DNA of 64,000 bases from Dyadobacter sp. LHD-138 (GTDB lineage: Bacteria > Bacteroidota > Bacteroidia > Cytophagales > Spirosomataceae), in contig NZ_JAVFVU010000002.1 in NCBI RefSeq assembly GCF_030929615.1, forward strand, positions 62,001 through 126,000, in the 5' to 3' direction. The notes beneath the pieces are model-generated. The model saw nothing but the letters and a program-made list of their open reading frames with translations, searched no databases and was not told the DNA's origin. Shown piece by piece: positions 36,642 through 46,036 of this stretch (the first letter of the stretch is position 1; every line of letters begins with the position of its first letter). The position numbers were made by a program, and so were the translations under genes.

Positions 36642-38219
36642 ATGAAATTATTTATAGATAAAAATAAATACAACATCCTGGCTCTAAGCTGCCTGATGAC
36701 TTTCGCTACTTCGTGTAAGGATTACATGAAAACGCTTAACCAGGATGAAAAACTACTAACGGACGAACAACTCGTTCAGGATGCAAATGAAGGAGGAATT
36801 CTTCTGCCTTTGATGATGAACCGGATTGTAGCCACCACTACCGGAGTACAAACCCAGCAAAATCTTCAGGCTGAATCCTACGCCGGTTATCTGGAAACGC
36901 CAACACCTTTCCTGAACAATGAAAACACCACCACTTATTTCATGGTGGATGGCTGGAACAATGCTGCCTGGAACACCTCCACCCAAAATGTAATGGACCA
37001 ATGGCTTCAAATGTGGAAAAAAGGTTATGAGACCAAGTATCCGGATTTATATGCGATCGCGTTGATTATAAAGGTGACTGCCGCGCATCGTCTGGTAGAT
37101 ACTTTTGGCCCTTATCCTTATACAAAATACGGAACAGCCGCTCAGGTAACTTTTGATTCAGAAGAAGAGGCATATACTGCATTCTTTGCAGATCTGGACA
37201 AGGCCGTTACCGCCCTAAAAGCCGCAGAAGCAGCCAATCCGAATGCGGACAAAACCCGCTTTGCAAAATGGGACAAGTCCTCGCTCGGAGGCGAATACAC
37301 CAACTGGATAAAACTGGCGAATACCATTAAACTTCGTCTGGCAATCCGTATTTCAAAGATAAAACCTGACCTGGCAAAAACACAGGCTGAAAAAGCTGTG
37401 GCTGCTGAAAATGGCGGATTACTTGAAACCGTCGGCTTTTCCGTAATACCTACAACTACAAATCCTTATTACACCATGGCTAATGCCTGGTCGGATACGC
37501 GTATGTCGGCTGCCATCGAAACTTTCCTTTCCGGCTTTGCCGATCCTAGATTACCATTATATGCGCTACCGGCCACTGACGCCGCCGCAGGAGGAAAAAT
37601 AAAAGGTATCAGAGCCGGCTCAGAAAGACCTGAAAAAACAAGGTATCAGTCTTTCTCGCTACCAAACGTAACGACAACTTCACCGGTAAAGCAGGTTGAT
37701 GTTGCCGAAAGCTATTTCCTTAAAGCGGAAGGCGCGCTGAGAGGTTGGAACATGGGTGGTACTGCACAGTCATTTTATGAAGAAGGTGTAAGAGCTTCAT
37801 TCAAAGCCAATGGAGCATCTGGTGCAGAAGCCTATTTGTTAGGAACAACCCCTCAGATCAGTTATGTCGATCCTAAAAACACCGCAAACAACTCACCTGC
37901 ACTGACAAAGATTACAGTTAAATGGGATGATGGAGCAGATTTTGAAACGAAACTGGAAAGAATTATTACCCAGAAATGGATTGCCCTTTACCCGGAAGGA
38001 ACAGAAGCCTGGTCTGAATTCCGCAGAACTGGCTATCCAAAGCTCTATCCGATAGCAGTAAGCAAAAATCCTGATCTACCTCTTGGCACATTTATCAAGC
38101 GCCTGACTTATCCGTCGGCTGTTACCAATTCCAGCGGCGATGCCGTAAAAGCAGCAGTAGCCGCTTATTTGAATGGAAAAGATAGTGCCGCTACACCGAT
38201 CTGGTGGGATATTGATTAA
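36642..38219 (+). CDS. SusD/RagB family outer membrane lipoprotein, block 1
   Basis: A 525-residue lipoprotein with the lipobox region MTFATSCKDYM (Cys25) and the SusD-like helical (TPR-type) fold: PDLYAIALIIKVTAAHRLVDT, WIKLANTIKLRLAIRISKI, SYFLKAEGAL and IITQKWIALYPEGTEAWSE. It is the surface-exposed, substrate-binding lid of the SusC partner. The family form is the SusD-like nutrient-binding type common in amino-acid and small-molecule systems as well as glycans. A strong hairpin follows. Confidence 0.94.
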   Translation: MKLFIDKNKYNILALSCLMTFATSCKDYMKTLNQDEKLLTDEQLVQDANEGGILLPLMMNRIVATTTGVQTQQNLQAESYAGYLETPTPFLNNENTTTYFMVDGWNNAAWNTSTQNVMDQWLQMWKKGYETKYPDLYAIALIIKVTAAHRLVDTFGPYPYTKYGTAAQVTFDSEEEAYTAFFADLDKAVTALKAAEAANPNADKTRFAKWDKSSLGGEYTNWIKLANTIKLRLAIRISKIKPDLAKTQAEKAVAAENGGLLETVGFSVIPTTTNPYYTMANAWSDTRMSAAIETFLSGFADPRLPLYALPATDAAAGGKIKGIRAGSERPEKTRYQSFSLPNVTTTSPVKQVDVAESYFLKAEGALRGWNMGGTAQSFYEEGVRASFKANGASGAEAYLLGTTPQISYVDPKNTANNSPALTKITVKWDDGADFETKLERIITQKWIALYPEGTEAWSEFRRTGYPKLYPIAVSKNPDLPLGTFIKRLTYPSAVTNSSGDAVKAAVAAYLNGKDSAATPIWWDID

Positions 38220-38225
38220 CAATTT

Positions 38226-38264
38226 GGAATTGCCTTCCGAAACCATTTCTCGGAAGGCAATTCC
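38226..38264 (+). terminator. 15-bp hairpin after susD of block 1
   Basis: GGAATTGCCTTCCGA pairs perfectly with TCGGAAGGCAATTCC, loop of nine bases, six bases after the SusD stop. No U-run follows, so it may stabilise the SusCD message or reduce read-through into the enzyme genes rather than terminate fully. Confidence 0.7.
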
Positions 38265-38458
38265 CAAAACAATCCATTCGAAATAAAAAAGCTCCAAAAA
38301 CCACATAGGCAAAATATTATTCCTACACTTTTAACAATCAAAAAAATTAATTCTTACTAAAAAGAGTATTCCCGCATATTTCCTGCATCCTTTCTCTGTT
38401 GATCGGTCAAATCCGTTTTAACGCCCCCTTATCACTTTTATTCAGTCTTGTTACTTTT

Positions 38459-39679
38459 ATGATAAACCGTAGAGATTTAATTAAACATTTATCCACTTTT
38501 CCTCTTTTAGGTGGATTTCTGGGACAAGGAAATATCGAGTCTATTGGATTCACGGCCAAGCTTCCAGCCCGGAATCTGGCGAAGGAATTGGGCATCCGTA
38601 CATTTGTCAATGCCGCGGGTACCTACACGTTTATGACGGGTTCGCTGATGCAGGATGAGGTCGTTGAGGTAATTCAGGGAGCTGCCAAAGAATTTATGAT
38701 CCTGGACGAAGTTCAGACCAAAGTCGGAGAAAAAATTGCTGCACTTACACACGCAGAAGCGGCCGTTGTTACTGCGGGTTGCTTTTCTGCATTAACATTG
38801 GGACTCGCAGGCGTTTTGACGGGGATGGACCAAAAGAAAGTGGAAGCACTTCCGCATCTGGAAGGTACCGGAATGAAATCAGAAGTGATCATTCAGAAAG
38901 GCCATAGCATCGGATATTCTCACGCTTTGACCAATACCGGTTGTAAGATGGTAGAAATCGAAACACTGGATGAGTTGGAAAAAGCCATTACCGACAAAAC
39001 GGCTCTGATGTGGTTTCTCCATATCCAATCCGATAAGGGTCAGATCATGCATGAAAAATGGATTGAAGTGGCTAAAAAGCACGGCATACCAACCATGATC
39101 GACATGGCTGCCGATGTGCCACCGGTTGAAAACCTGTGGAGATTTAATGACCTTGGTTTTGACCTGGTTTGTGTTTCGGGTGGAAAAGCGATGCGTGGCC
39201 CGCAAAGTGCTGGCATTTTGATGGGCAAAAAACATTTGATAGAAGCGGCAAGATTAAGCATGCCACCCCGTGGTTCAACCATCGGACGAGGTATGAAGGT
39301 AAATAAAGAAGAAATTCTTGGCATGTACGTGGCCCTTGACAATTTCGTCAAAATGGACCACAAAAAAGAGTGGAAAATGTGGGAAGGCCGCGCCGCTCTG
39401 ATTGCCAATGCGGCAAAAAGTGTAAAAGGTGTTCAAGTAGAAACCTTCGCACCGGAACTTGGAAACCATACACCAACGCTTCGGATTTCCTGGGACGCCA
39501 CAAAAGTAAATCTGCCGGTTAAAACGTTGCAGGAAAACCTGCGCAACGGAAACCCATCGATTGAAATCATGCCGGGTGAAAACAATACATTAACCATCAC
39601 GACCTGGATGTTAAAACCCGGTGAAGAGAAAATTGTGGCAACCCGACTCAAAGAAGAATTGTCGAAAGCGGCTGTCTAG
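38459..39679 (+). CDS. Exported SelA/DgaE-like PLP-dependent ammonia-lyase-type enzyme, block 1
   Basis: A 406-residue PLP enzyme of the SelA-like fold group that includes D-glucosaminate-6-phosphate ammonia-lyase (DgaE). The PLP-binding Lys243 is in SGGKAMRGPQ and the pyridine-nitrogen Asp215 in IDMAAD. The start at 38459 is chosen because it gives MINRRDLIKHLSTFPLLGG, a twin-arginine-like leader; a TTG 60 bases upstream is in frame but less likely. The protein is probably exported folded by Tat with PLP bound. Block position after SusCD and before a deacetylase suggests it deaminates a 2-amino acid or amino-sugar acid in the periplasm. Substrate is inferred, not shown. Confidence 0.85.
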   Translation: MINRRDLIKHLSTFPLLGGFLGQGNIESIGFTAKLPARNLAKELGIRTFVNAAGTYTFMTGSLMQDEVVEVIQGAAKEFMILDEVQTKVGEKIAALTHAEAAVVTAGCFSALTLGLAGVLTGMDQKKVEALPHLEGTGMKSEVIIQKGHSIGYSHALTNTGCKMVEIETLDELEKAITDKTALMWFLHIQSDKGQIMHEKWIEVAKKHGIPTMIDMAADVPPVENLWRFNDLGFDLVCVSGGKAMRGPQSAGILMGKKHLIEAARLSMPPRGSTIGRGMKVNKEEILGMYVALDNFVKMDHKKEWKMWEGRAALIANAAKSVKGVQVETFAPELGNHTPTLRISWDATKVNLPVKTLQENLRNGNPSIEIMPGENNTLTITTWMLKPGEEKIVATRLKEELSKAAV

Positions 39680-39723
39680 CGCAGCACCGATACAAGATAT
39701 TATTCCTAAACCCAACTTGAAAA

Positions 39724-40974
39724 ATGAAGTGCAAATCCTTTATTATCTGCTGCCTGCTAAGTCTGAACAGTTTCGTTGTAAGTGCTCAGACTTACACCCT
39801 TCTGATCAAAGGCGGAACAGTAATTGACCCGAAGAATAACCTCAACCAGCTGATGGATGTGGGAATTTATGAAGGAAAAGTAAAAAAGATTGCGCAAAAT
39901 ATTGACCCAAAAGAAGCCAAGCAGGTCGTGAATGCCAAGGGGATGTACGTAACTCCAGGCCTCATAGATATCCACGGCCATGTTTTTTTTGGTACCCAGC
40001 CCGATCATTATCTCAGTAATGGCCTGGTGGCTTTGCCGCCTGACGGCTTTACGTTTCGTGTCGGTGTTACCACGATTGTGGATGCCGGAGGCGCAGGCTG
40101 GGAATCCTTTCCTGAATTTAAAAAGAACGTTATCCTAAACTCAAAAACACGGGTACTTTCCTTTCTGAACATTGTCGGGCAGGGCATGCGCGGCGGCGCC
40201 TACGAACAGGATACGAGCGATATGGATACGCAGATGGCAGCCGCCGTTGCGATCAAAAATAAAAATGACATCGTTGGTTTTAAAGTGGCACACTTTATAG
40301 GGCCCGACTGGACACCGATCAAGCGTGTCGTTGAAGCCGGAAAACTGGCAAATATGCCGGTCATGATCGACTTTGGAGGCAACAATCCTCCCCTTTCACT
40401 CGAAACTTTATTCATGAAATATCTTCGTCCGGGCGATATTTTCACGCACGCCTATACCTTGTTGGAAGGCAATGTAAGAGAAACGATCGTAGATGAGAAG
40501 ACCAAAAAGGTGAACCAGTTTGCGCTGGACGCACGCAAAAAAGGAATCATTTTCGATGTCGGTTATGGTGGTGCCAGCTTTAACTATTCACAGGCAATTC
40601 CTGCCGTTAAAAGCGGATTTTACCCCAATACCATCAGCACCGATTTGCACACGGGAAGCATGAACGGCTCGATGAAAGATATGCTGAGCATCATGTCAAA
40701 ATTTTTGGTGCTGGGTATTGACCTTCCAACCGTTATCAAGGAAAGTACCTGGGCGCCTGCACAGGTGATCAAACGCGAAAATCTTGGACATATTTCCGAA
40801 AATGCGATCGCAGATGTGGCTATCTTTTCCATGCGGGAAGGAAATTTCGGCTTTTATGACAAAACAGGTTATAAAATGGAAGGCAAACAAAAACTGGAAT
40901 GTGAGATGACCATTAAAGGCGGGAAGATCGTTTATGATTTAAACGGCATCGCACTGCCTGTCGCTGCGAAATAA
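39724..40974 (+). CDS. Exported amidohydrolase/deacetylase family metallohydrolase, block 1
   Basis: A 416-residue member of the amidohydrolase superfamily of the EF_0837/cog3964 type (often misnamed dihydroorotase). A Sec leader (residues 1-22, FVVSAQ) exports it. Metal ligands: HxH in IDIHGH (His84, His86), the likely carboxylated Lys187 in VGFKVAH, His242 in IFTHAY and Asp307 in STDLHTG. Related enzymes remove acyl groups. In the block it follows the PLP enzyme after 44 bases and probably delivers the free amino group by deacylating the imported compound. Confidence 0.88.
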   Translation: MKCKSFIICCLLSLNSFVVSAQTYTLLIKGGTVIDPKNNLNQLMDVGIYEGKVKKIAQNIDPKEAKQVVNAKGMYVTPGLIDIHGHVFFGTQPDHYLSNGLVALPPDGFTFRVGVTTIVDAGGAGWESFPEFKKNVILNSKTRVLSFLNIVGQGMRGGAYEQDTSDMDTQMAAAVAIKNKNDIVGFKVAHFIGPDWTPIKRVVEAGKLANMPVMIDFGGNNPPLSLETLFMKYLRPGDIFTHAYTLLEGNVRETIVDEKTKKVNQFALDARKKGIIFDVGYGGASFNYSQAIPAVKSGFYPNTISTDLHTGSMNGSMKDMLSIMSKFLVLGIDLPTVIKESTWAPAQVIKRENLGHISENAIADVAIFSMREGNFGFYDKTGYKMEGKQKLECEMTIKGGKIVYDLNGIALPVAAK

Positions 40975-41011
40975 AAAAATCTCAATTCAGCCAATTAATT
41001 AAAAAATTTAC

Positions 41012-41563
41012 ATGAAAAAGACATGCAATTTATTTTTCCTGGTACCGGTTTTGACGCTTTGCTGCGCCCTGGTTTCACTGAACGCTCAGGCGCAAACGGT
41101 GACAGACTATGAAGCCCGGATCAAAGAAAGAAACATCAAACTGATTAAGCCCGTTGCCCCGATCGCCAATTACGTAAAGGCTGTCCAGGTAGGCAAGCTG
41201 GTTTACCTATCCGGTCACGGACCCGACAAGCCGGAAGGCGGACAAATGATCGGAAAAGTAGGAACAGAACTGACTTTGGAACAAGGCAAAGAAGCCGCAC
41301 GTCTTACCGGAATTTCAATGATATCGACGTTAAAGGGCTTTCTTGGCGGTGACTTGAACAAAGTAAAAAGAATCGTAAAGCTGCTGGGTATGGTTAATTC
41401 CACACCGGATTTTGGCCAGCATCCGATGGTGATCAATGGTTGCTCGGATCTTTTGGTAGAAATTTTCGGAGAGAATGGCAAACATGCACGTTCAGCCGTT
41501 GGCATGGGTTCATTACCTGGCAATATCCCCGTTGAAATTGAAATGATCGTTGAGTTAAAATAA
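41012..41563 (+). CDS. Exported RidA-like protein (divergent form), block 1
   Basis: A 183-residue RidA/YjgF-family protein with a Sec leader (ending NAQAQ). The core reads QVGKLVYLSGHGP, and the family Arg is in HARSAVGMGSLP before VEIEMIVEL. RidA proteins hydrolyse reactive enamine/imine intermediates released by PLP enzymes. It is 37 bases after the deacetylase gene and two genes after the PLP enzyme, so it fits that role in the periplasm. It is only distantly related to the two other RidA proteins in the window. Confidence 0.88.
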   Translation: MKKTCNLFFLVPVLTLCCALVSLNAQAQTVTDYEARIKERNIKLIKPVAPIANYVKAVQVGKLVYLSGHGPDKPEGGQMIGKVGTELTLEQGKEAARLTGISMISTLKGFLGGDLNKVKRIVKLLGMVNSTPDFGQHPMVINGCSDLLVEIFGENGKHARSAVGMGSLPGNIPVEIEMIVELK

Positions 41564-41629
41564 GAAAAATACCCTCTTATTTTTATTTCATAATTGTTAA
41601 TTCCATTCGGCCCCCTAAACCCGTCGATC

Positions 41630-43348
41630 GTGAACTTAAAGCTTACTTCCTCGTTAATCCTTATTTTTTTCGCAGGATTTGTCACCCGTCCCGATTCAGA
41701 AGTAGTCAATACCAAAAATGGCGGTCTTTTTTTACCGGAGGGTTTTGAAGCAACCGTGGTTGTAGACAGCCTTCCCGGCAGGGCCCGCCATATTGCTGTC
41801 AACGAAAACGGTGATATTTACGTAAAAGCAAGATTCGCCGAAAAAGATGAATCGGTTATTGCGTTGCGTGATACCAACAACGACGGACGAGCGGACATCA
41901 TCAAAAGATTCGGAGGTTCTGTCAAAGAACGCGGTTACGGAACCGGCATGCGGATCCACAACGGATATCTGTATTTCAGCTCCGAACTGATCGTTTACCG
42001 CTATAAACTTACACCCGGCGAGCTTGTTCCGCAAAGCAAACAAGAGATCATTTTAACCGATGACCACGCGCATGGCATGCACGAACATATTGCAAAACCG
42101 CTCGCTTTTGACGGTAAAGGCAATATGTATGTTCCTTTCGGCGCACCTTCCAATGCCTGCGAAGAACTGTTCAGAAAGCCAAATTCAAAAGGCATGACGC
42201 CATGCCCGTTTCTTGAAGACCACGGCGGCGTATGGCGTTTTGATGCCAATAAATTAAACCAGACCCAAAAAGACGGATACAAGTTCGCAACCGGAATTAG
42301 AAGCGTCGTGGCGATTGACTGGAACAAATCAGACGATAACTTATACCTCGTACAACACGGCCGGGACGATCTGCTGCGGTTATGGGCGGGCCTTTATACC
42401 CCGTGGCAAAGTGCTGTTTTGCCCGCGGAAGAATTTGTAAGAGTAAAAGACGGAAGCAACGTTGGCTGGCCATATTGTTACTTTGATCAGATGCAGCAAA
42501 AAAAAGTACTCGGCCCGGAATATGGCGGAGACGGAAAAATTGTTGGCGACTGCGACCAATATGAGAAGCCACTTTTGGGTTTTCCGGGTCACTGGGCACC
42601 CAATGATTTACTGTTTTATCAGGGTAAGCAGTTTCCTGAGCGTTACAGAAATGGGGCATTTATTTCATTCCATGGCTCCACGAACCGGGCACCGTATCCT
42701 CAGGCCAGTTACATCATCGGTTTCGTCCCTTTTAAGGGAGGACAACCATCCGGCGGCTGGGATATTTTCGCAGACGGTTTTGCCGGCGTTGATCCAATCG
42801 TCAATACGAGTGACGCGGCTTATCGTCCGATGGGTATCGCCATGGGGCCGGATGGTTCGCTTTACTTCGCAGAAACGGAGAAAGGAAAGATATGGAAAAT
42901 CACTTATACGGGCAATAAATCCAAATTTGGAACAACCGCTTTGGCGCAAATGGAAAAGCGTAAATCGATGTCGCATATCCGCACGCCCGATGTTGTTGCC
43001 GATAATCTGGACAAAGACAAACCTGTTGCCGGCGGTCAGGTTTACAGCGTCTACTGCGCAGCCTGCCATCAGCGAAACGGCATGGGCGACTCCCAAAGAT
43101 TCCCTCCGCTTGCAGGTTCCGAGTGGGTCAATGGCGACAAGAAAAGGTTAGTTGAAATTATGCTGAAAGGGCTTGAAGGCCCGATTGAAGTAAAAGGACT
43201 TCCGTATAACAACATCATGCCCTCACACAGTTTTCTAAGCAATGAGGAAATAGCACAGGTACTGACCTTTATAAGGCAAAGCTTCGGAAATACTGCACCC
43301 GCGGTTGACGCCGATGAAGTAAAAAAGGCCAGACAAGCACTGAAATGA
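41630..43348 (+). CDS. PQQ-type sugar dehydrogenase beta-propeller fused to cytochrome c
   Basis: A 572-residue protein from the GTG at 41630, which gives a leader-like N-terminus (NLKLTSSLILIFFAGFVT); a TTG 36 bases upstream is also in frame. The main part is a glucose/sorbosone-dehydrogenase-like six-bladed propeller (GNMYVPFGAPSNAC, FATGIRSVVAIDW, GPDGSLYFAETEKGKIW). A C-terminal class I cytochrome c has the haem motif CAACH (Cys476) and a likely Met ligand in NNIMPSH. It would oxidise a sugar in the periplasm and pass electrons to its own haem and then to the separate cytochrome c encoded next. The substrate is not known. Confidence 0.85.
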   Translation: MNLKLTSSLILIFFAGFVTRPDSEVVNTKNGGLFLPEGFEATVVVDSLPGRARHIAVNENGDIYVKARFAEKDESVIALRDTNNDGRADIIKRFGGSVKERGYGTGMRIHNGYLYFSSELIVYRYKLTPGELVPQSKQEIILTDDHAHGMHEHIAKPLAFDGKGNMYVPFGAPSNACEELFRKPNSKGMTPCPFLEDHGGVWRFDANKLNQTQKDGYKFATGIRSVVAIDWNKSDDNLYLVQHGRDDLLRLWAGLYTPWQSAVLPAEEFVRVKDGSNVGWPYCYFDQMQQKKVLGPEYGGDGKIVGDCDQYEKPLLGFPGHWAPNDLLFYQGKQFPERYRNGAFISFHGSTNRAPYPQASYIIGFVPFKGGQPSGGWDIFADGFAGVDPIVNTSDAAYRPMGIAMGPDGSLYFAETEKGKIWKITYTGNKSKFGTTALAQMEKRKSMSHIRTPDVVADNLDKDKPVAGGQVYSVYCAACHQRNGMGDSQRFPPLAGSEWVNGDKKRLVEIMLKGLEGPIEVKGLPYNNIMPSHSFLSNEEIAQVLTFIRQSFGNTAPAVDADEVKKARQALK

Positions 43349-43387
43349 TAACAGCAATACAATTCCTAAATCAATAATTAGTTTTAA

Positions 43388-43828
43388 ATGATTTTATACC
43401 AAAAAATAGCCGCAAGCTTTTTAATTTCCGCGGGAATCGGGGGCGTTGGTTTGTCCTCGTTTACCAGCAGTAATCACCCCGTGCATCAGCATACCCAGGA
43501 CCGCTGGGTTGCGCCCGTTTGGGCGGATACACTCAAAAGTCCGTACCATGACGAGCCACTGACCCTGGCCAACGGAGAAGAACTTTTTGGATTATATTGC
43601 GCATCATGTCATGGAGAAAGTGGCTACGGAGACGGCGCAGCGGGTGGAGCACTAGGCCAAAAACCAGCCAATTTCCACGATTCGATCGTCAAAAAGCAGA
43701 CCAACGGCGCACTGTTCTGGAAATTATCAAACGGGAAAGGCAATATGCCGCCGTTCCAGGATGTTTTTACTGCCGAACAACGCTGGCAGCTTGTTGCTTA
43801 CCTGAGAAAATTATCCGTAACCGAATAA
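43388..43828 (+). CDS. Periplasmic cytochrome c, block 1
   Basis: A 146-residue class I cytochrome c with an N-terminal leader (residues 1 to about 27) and one haem site CASCH (YCASCHGESGYGDG); the axial Met is probably in KGNMPPF. It follows the dehydrogenase fusion after 39 bases and should accept electrons from it and deliver them to a terminal oxidase. Confidence 0.9.
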   Translation: MILYQKIAASFLISAGIGGVGLSSFTSSNHPVHQHTQDRWVAPVWADTLKSPYHDEPLTLANGEELFGLYCASCHGESGYGDGAAGGALGQKPANFHDSIVKKQTNGALFWKLSNGKGNMPPFQDVFTAEQRWQLVAYLRKLSVTE

Positions 43829-43848
43829 CCCTTTCTGAATTAATAACC

Positions 43849-45330
43849 ATGAAAAACCCCATGAGCCAGATCGCTAAAAATGGATTTTTAGCACTTTCGC
43901 TGTTATCCATACCACTGACAAATTTTGCGCAGGGAGGCAGGGACCAGCCTACACAGATCCCCCACGCACTACGCGACGACATTAAAGTCGAAGCTTATAT
44001 GAAAGTAGAACCGGAAGCCGTGCGTTTGATAGTCAACCCGGTGAGCGGCGATATGTACTATACCAGTTTTGACGGAGGCGTTTTTCATATTGTAAACAAG
44101 GGAGGCCAACCCACCAGCGTACAGTTGCTAACCGCCGCCGACCACGGGATCACACGTTTGCAAGGTGCAGCATTCCATAAAAACACGCTCTTCCTTGCCG
44201 GAAATATCAACGTAAATAACAACAAAGGCAACAAGGGAAGAATGGTCCGTTATGAAATTTTACCGGACGATGCCAAGCCTGAAATGGCTGTCGTGTTTAA
44301 TACCGTGGAGTACGGAGCCAACAAAACGACCTTTGACCATGGCTGGAATGCTTTGGAAATAAGTCCCGATGGTAAATACATCATCGTCAACTCGGGCGCC
44401 CGGACGGACCATGGCGAAGTGCAGGACAACGGCGGAATTTACCCAAATGCCCGCGACAAAGCCCTGACGACCAAAATATACCGCTTTCCGATCAATTCGA
44501 AGGATTTGTTACTGGTAGACGATACAGACAAATTAAAGGAGCAGGGTTACATTTTTGCCGAAGGAATCCGTAATGCCTATGACATGGCTTATGATAAAAA
44601 AGGGAACCTTTTCGCCGTTTCAAATTCAGGTGATTATGACCATCCCGAAGACATGTTCTGGATACGCAAAGGGCATCATTATGGTTTTCCGTGGGTGATG
44701 GGTGGCATTGACAATCCGCAGCAAAACCCTGACTGGCAGCCAAATCCTGAAACGGATCCGTTCCTGAGCAAGTTTGCTTTTGCGTGGTTAATGAAATATT
44801 TCCACAACGATCCTGAGTTCCCGAAACGCCCTGCAGGTGTAACTTTTACGCCAGCCGTTCAAAACCTGGGCCCGGACGCCAATGAATACCGTGACCGCAA
44901 AACCGGCATAGTGATGGACGGCGATACGACCGGCGTAACCGTTGGTACTTTTAATGCCCACTCCTCCCCTTTGGCTTTAATTTTTGACAAGGATCAGGCA
45001 CTTTCAAAGGAATTTAAAGGCGACGGCTTTGTCATGCGTTATGCCGGAGGCGGTAAGGCCAGTTCGGCCAATCCGAACCCGCTGAGAAGACAAGGGAAGG
45101 ATCTGCTTCATTTACGCATGATTTATGATAAAAAAACAGACAATTATAAAGTCAAAACAACCCGGATTGTCGATAACTTTACCAGCCCGACCGACGCCGT
45201 ATTGATAGGCAATGACATGTACATCATTGAATACGGTGGTAAACAGGGCGGTACAAAATCAGGCGGTACGCTTTGGAAAATCACGTTGCCCGGCGATGCC
45301 AAGGCGCTGAAGAAAATGAAGAGAGTCTAA
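43849..45330 (+). CDS. Secreted glucose/sorbosone dehydrogenase-like beta-propeller
   Basis: A 493-residue protein from the ATG at 43849 with a Sec leader (MKNPMSQIAKNGFLALSLL to NFAQG). Propeller motifs include WNALEISPDGKYIIVNSGAR, FAEGIRNAYDMAYDKKGNL, WIRKGHHYGFPWVMGG and DAVLIGNDMYIIEYGGKQGG, typical of the glucose/sorbosone dehydrogenase superfamily. Unlike its neighbour it has no cytochrome domain, so it depends on the adjacent cytochrome c or may act as a hydrolase or binding protein. It starts 20 bases after the cytochrome gene. Function within the family is open. Confidence 0.78.
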   Translation: MKNPMSQIAKNGFLALSLLSIPLTNFAQGGRDQPTQIPHALRDDIKVEAYMKVEPEAVRLIVNPVSGDMYYTSFDGGVFHIVNKGGQPTSVQLLTAADHGITRLQGAAFHKNTLFLAGNINVNNNKGNKGRMVRYEILPDDAKPEMAVVFNTVEYGANKTTFDHGWNALEISPDGKYIIVNSGARTDHGEVQDNGGIYPNARDKALTTKIYRFPINSKDLLLVDDTDKLKEQGYIFAEGIRNAYDMAYDKKGNLFAVSNSGDYDHPEDMFWIRKGHHYGFPWVMGGIDNPQQNPDWQPNPETDPFLSKFAFAWLMKYFHNDPEFPKRPAGVTFTPAVQNLGPDANEYRDRKTGIVMDGDTTGVTVGTFNAHSSPLALIFDKDQALSKEFKGDGFVMRYAGGGKASSANPNPLRRQGKDLLHLRMIYDKKTDNYKVKTTRIVDNFTSPTDAVLIGNDMYIIEYGGKQGGTKSGGTLWKITLPGDAKALKKMKRV

Positions 45331-45363
45331 TAAATCTTTAACAAAATTTCAACCAATTAGAAG

Positions 45364-45819
45364 ATGAAAACGGAAAGAAGATCAATCCTTAAAAAATTAT
45401 TCACATCCATCGCGGGTGTTGCAGGTTTGGGAACAGTTGCCAACGCGGCAGACAGCGCACCTGAAAAAGAGGTTGGAAATGTTACTACTTTGCAGGATGT
45501 ACCGCTATTTTCAGGTCATACCAAATTCAATAATATGGTTTTCATTGCCGGAAAAGGTGCCCACTTTGAAGGTGATATTACCGCACATACCAAACACGTT
45601 TTGGACGAACTTGAAAAAGAACTGATCGCAGCGGGCTCTTCCATGAGCAAAGTTTTAAAATGCAGTGTTTTCCTTAATGACCTGAACGACTACAAAGCAA
45701 TGAATGCGGCATACAAAGGACGTTTCGGCAATAAACCGCCCGTTCGTACGACGGTTGCAGTTTACGGAGGCGTACCAGGTAATTCCTTGGTTGAAATTGA
45801 CTGCATCGCCTATATCTAG
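45364..45819 (+). CDS. Exported RidA-family protein with twin-arginine-like leader, block 1
   Basis: A 151-residue RidA/YjgF protein. The N-terminus MKTERRSILKKLF followed by a Gly/Ala-rich stretch and ANAAD is a twin-arginine-like signal. The core has GHTKFNNMVFIAGKG, SMSKVLKCSVFL, and the conserved Arg in PPVRTTVAV, ending LVEIDCIAYI. It is nearly identical to the RidA of block 2 (53280-53744). It probably hydrolyses imine products of the exported PLP enzyme. A hairpin terminator follows, closing block 1. Confidence 0.9.
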   Translation: MKTERRSILKKLFTSIAGVAGLGTVANAADSAPEKEVGNVTTLQDVPLFSGHTKFNNMVFIAGKGAHFEGDITAHTKHVLDELEKELIAAGSSMSKVLKCSVFLNDLNDYKAMNAAYKGRFGNKPPVRTTVAVYGGVPGNSLVEIDCIAYI

Positions 45820-45844
45820 TCCATTCAATATTGGTCTATCAAAA

Positions 45845-45896
45845 GACAATCCCACTGAATTTCTGCCTTTTAGCTGATTCGGTGGGATTATCTTTT
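45845..45896 (+). terminator. Terminator closing block 1
   Basis: Arms at 45845-45860 and 45877-45892 (right arm ATTCGGTGGGATTATC) pair with two G-U positions and are followed by TTTT. It lies 25 bases after the RidA stop. Confidence 0.8.
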
Positions 45897-46036
45897 CGAA
45901 ATTTTCAGTCATAAACTTTACCTTATTTTGAAATTACACAAACAAACAATATTATATTCTGGCAAATAATATTTTTTATGCCATAAATTTCATATTTCAA
46001 TAATTTGACTGTTATTTTACAATAACTTATTGATTA

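Noticed and set aside
41215..41802. Long minus-strand frame across RidA and the dehydrogenase start
   Set aside because: Spans two well-supported plus-strand genes and an intergenic gap, with no domain pattern.
42462..43151. 229-codon alternative frame inside the dehydrogenase-cytochrome gene
   Set aside because: The real frame shows the propeller and CAACH haem motif; the other frame is Arg/Ser-rich and unpatterned.
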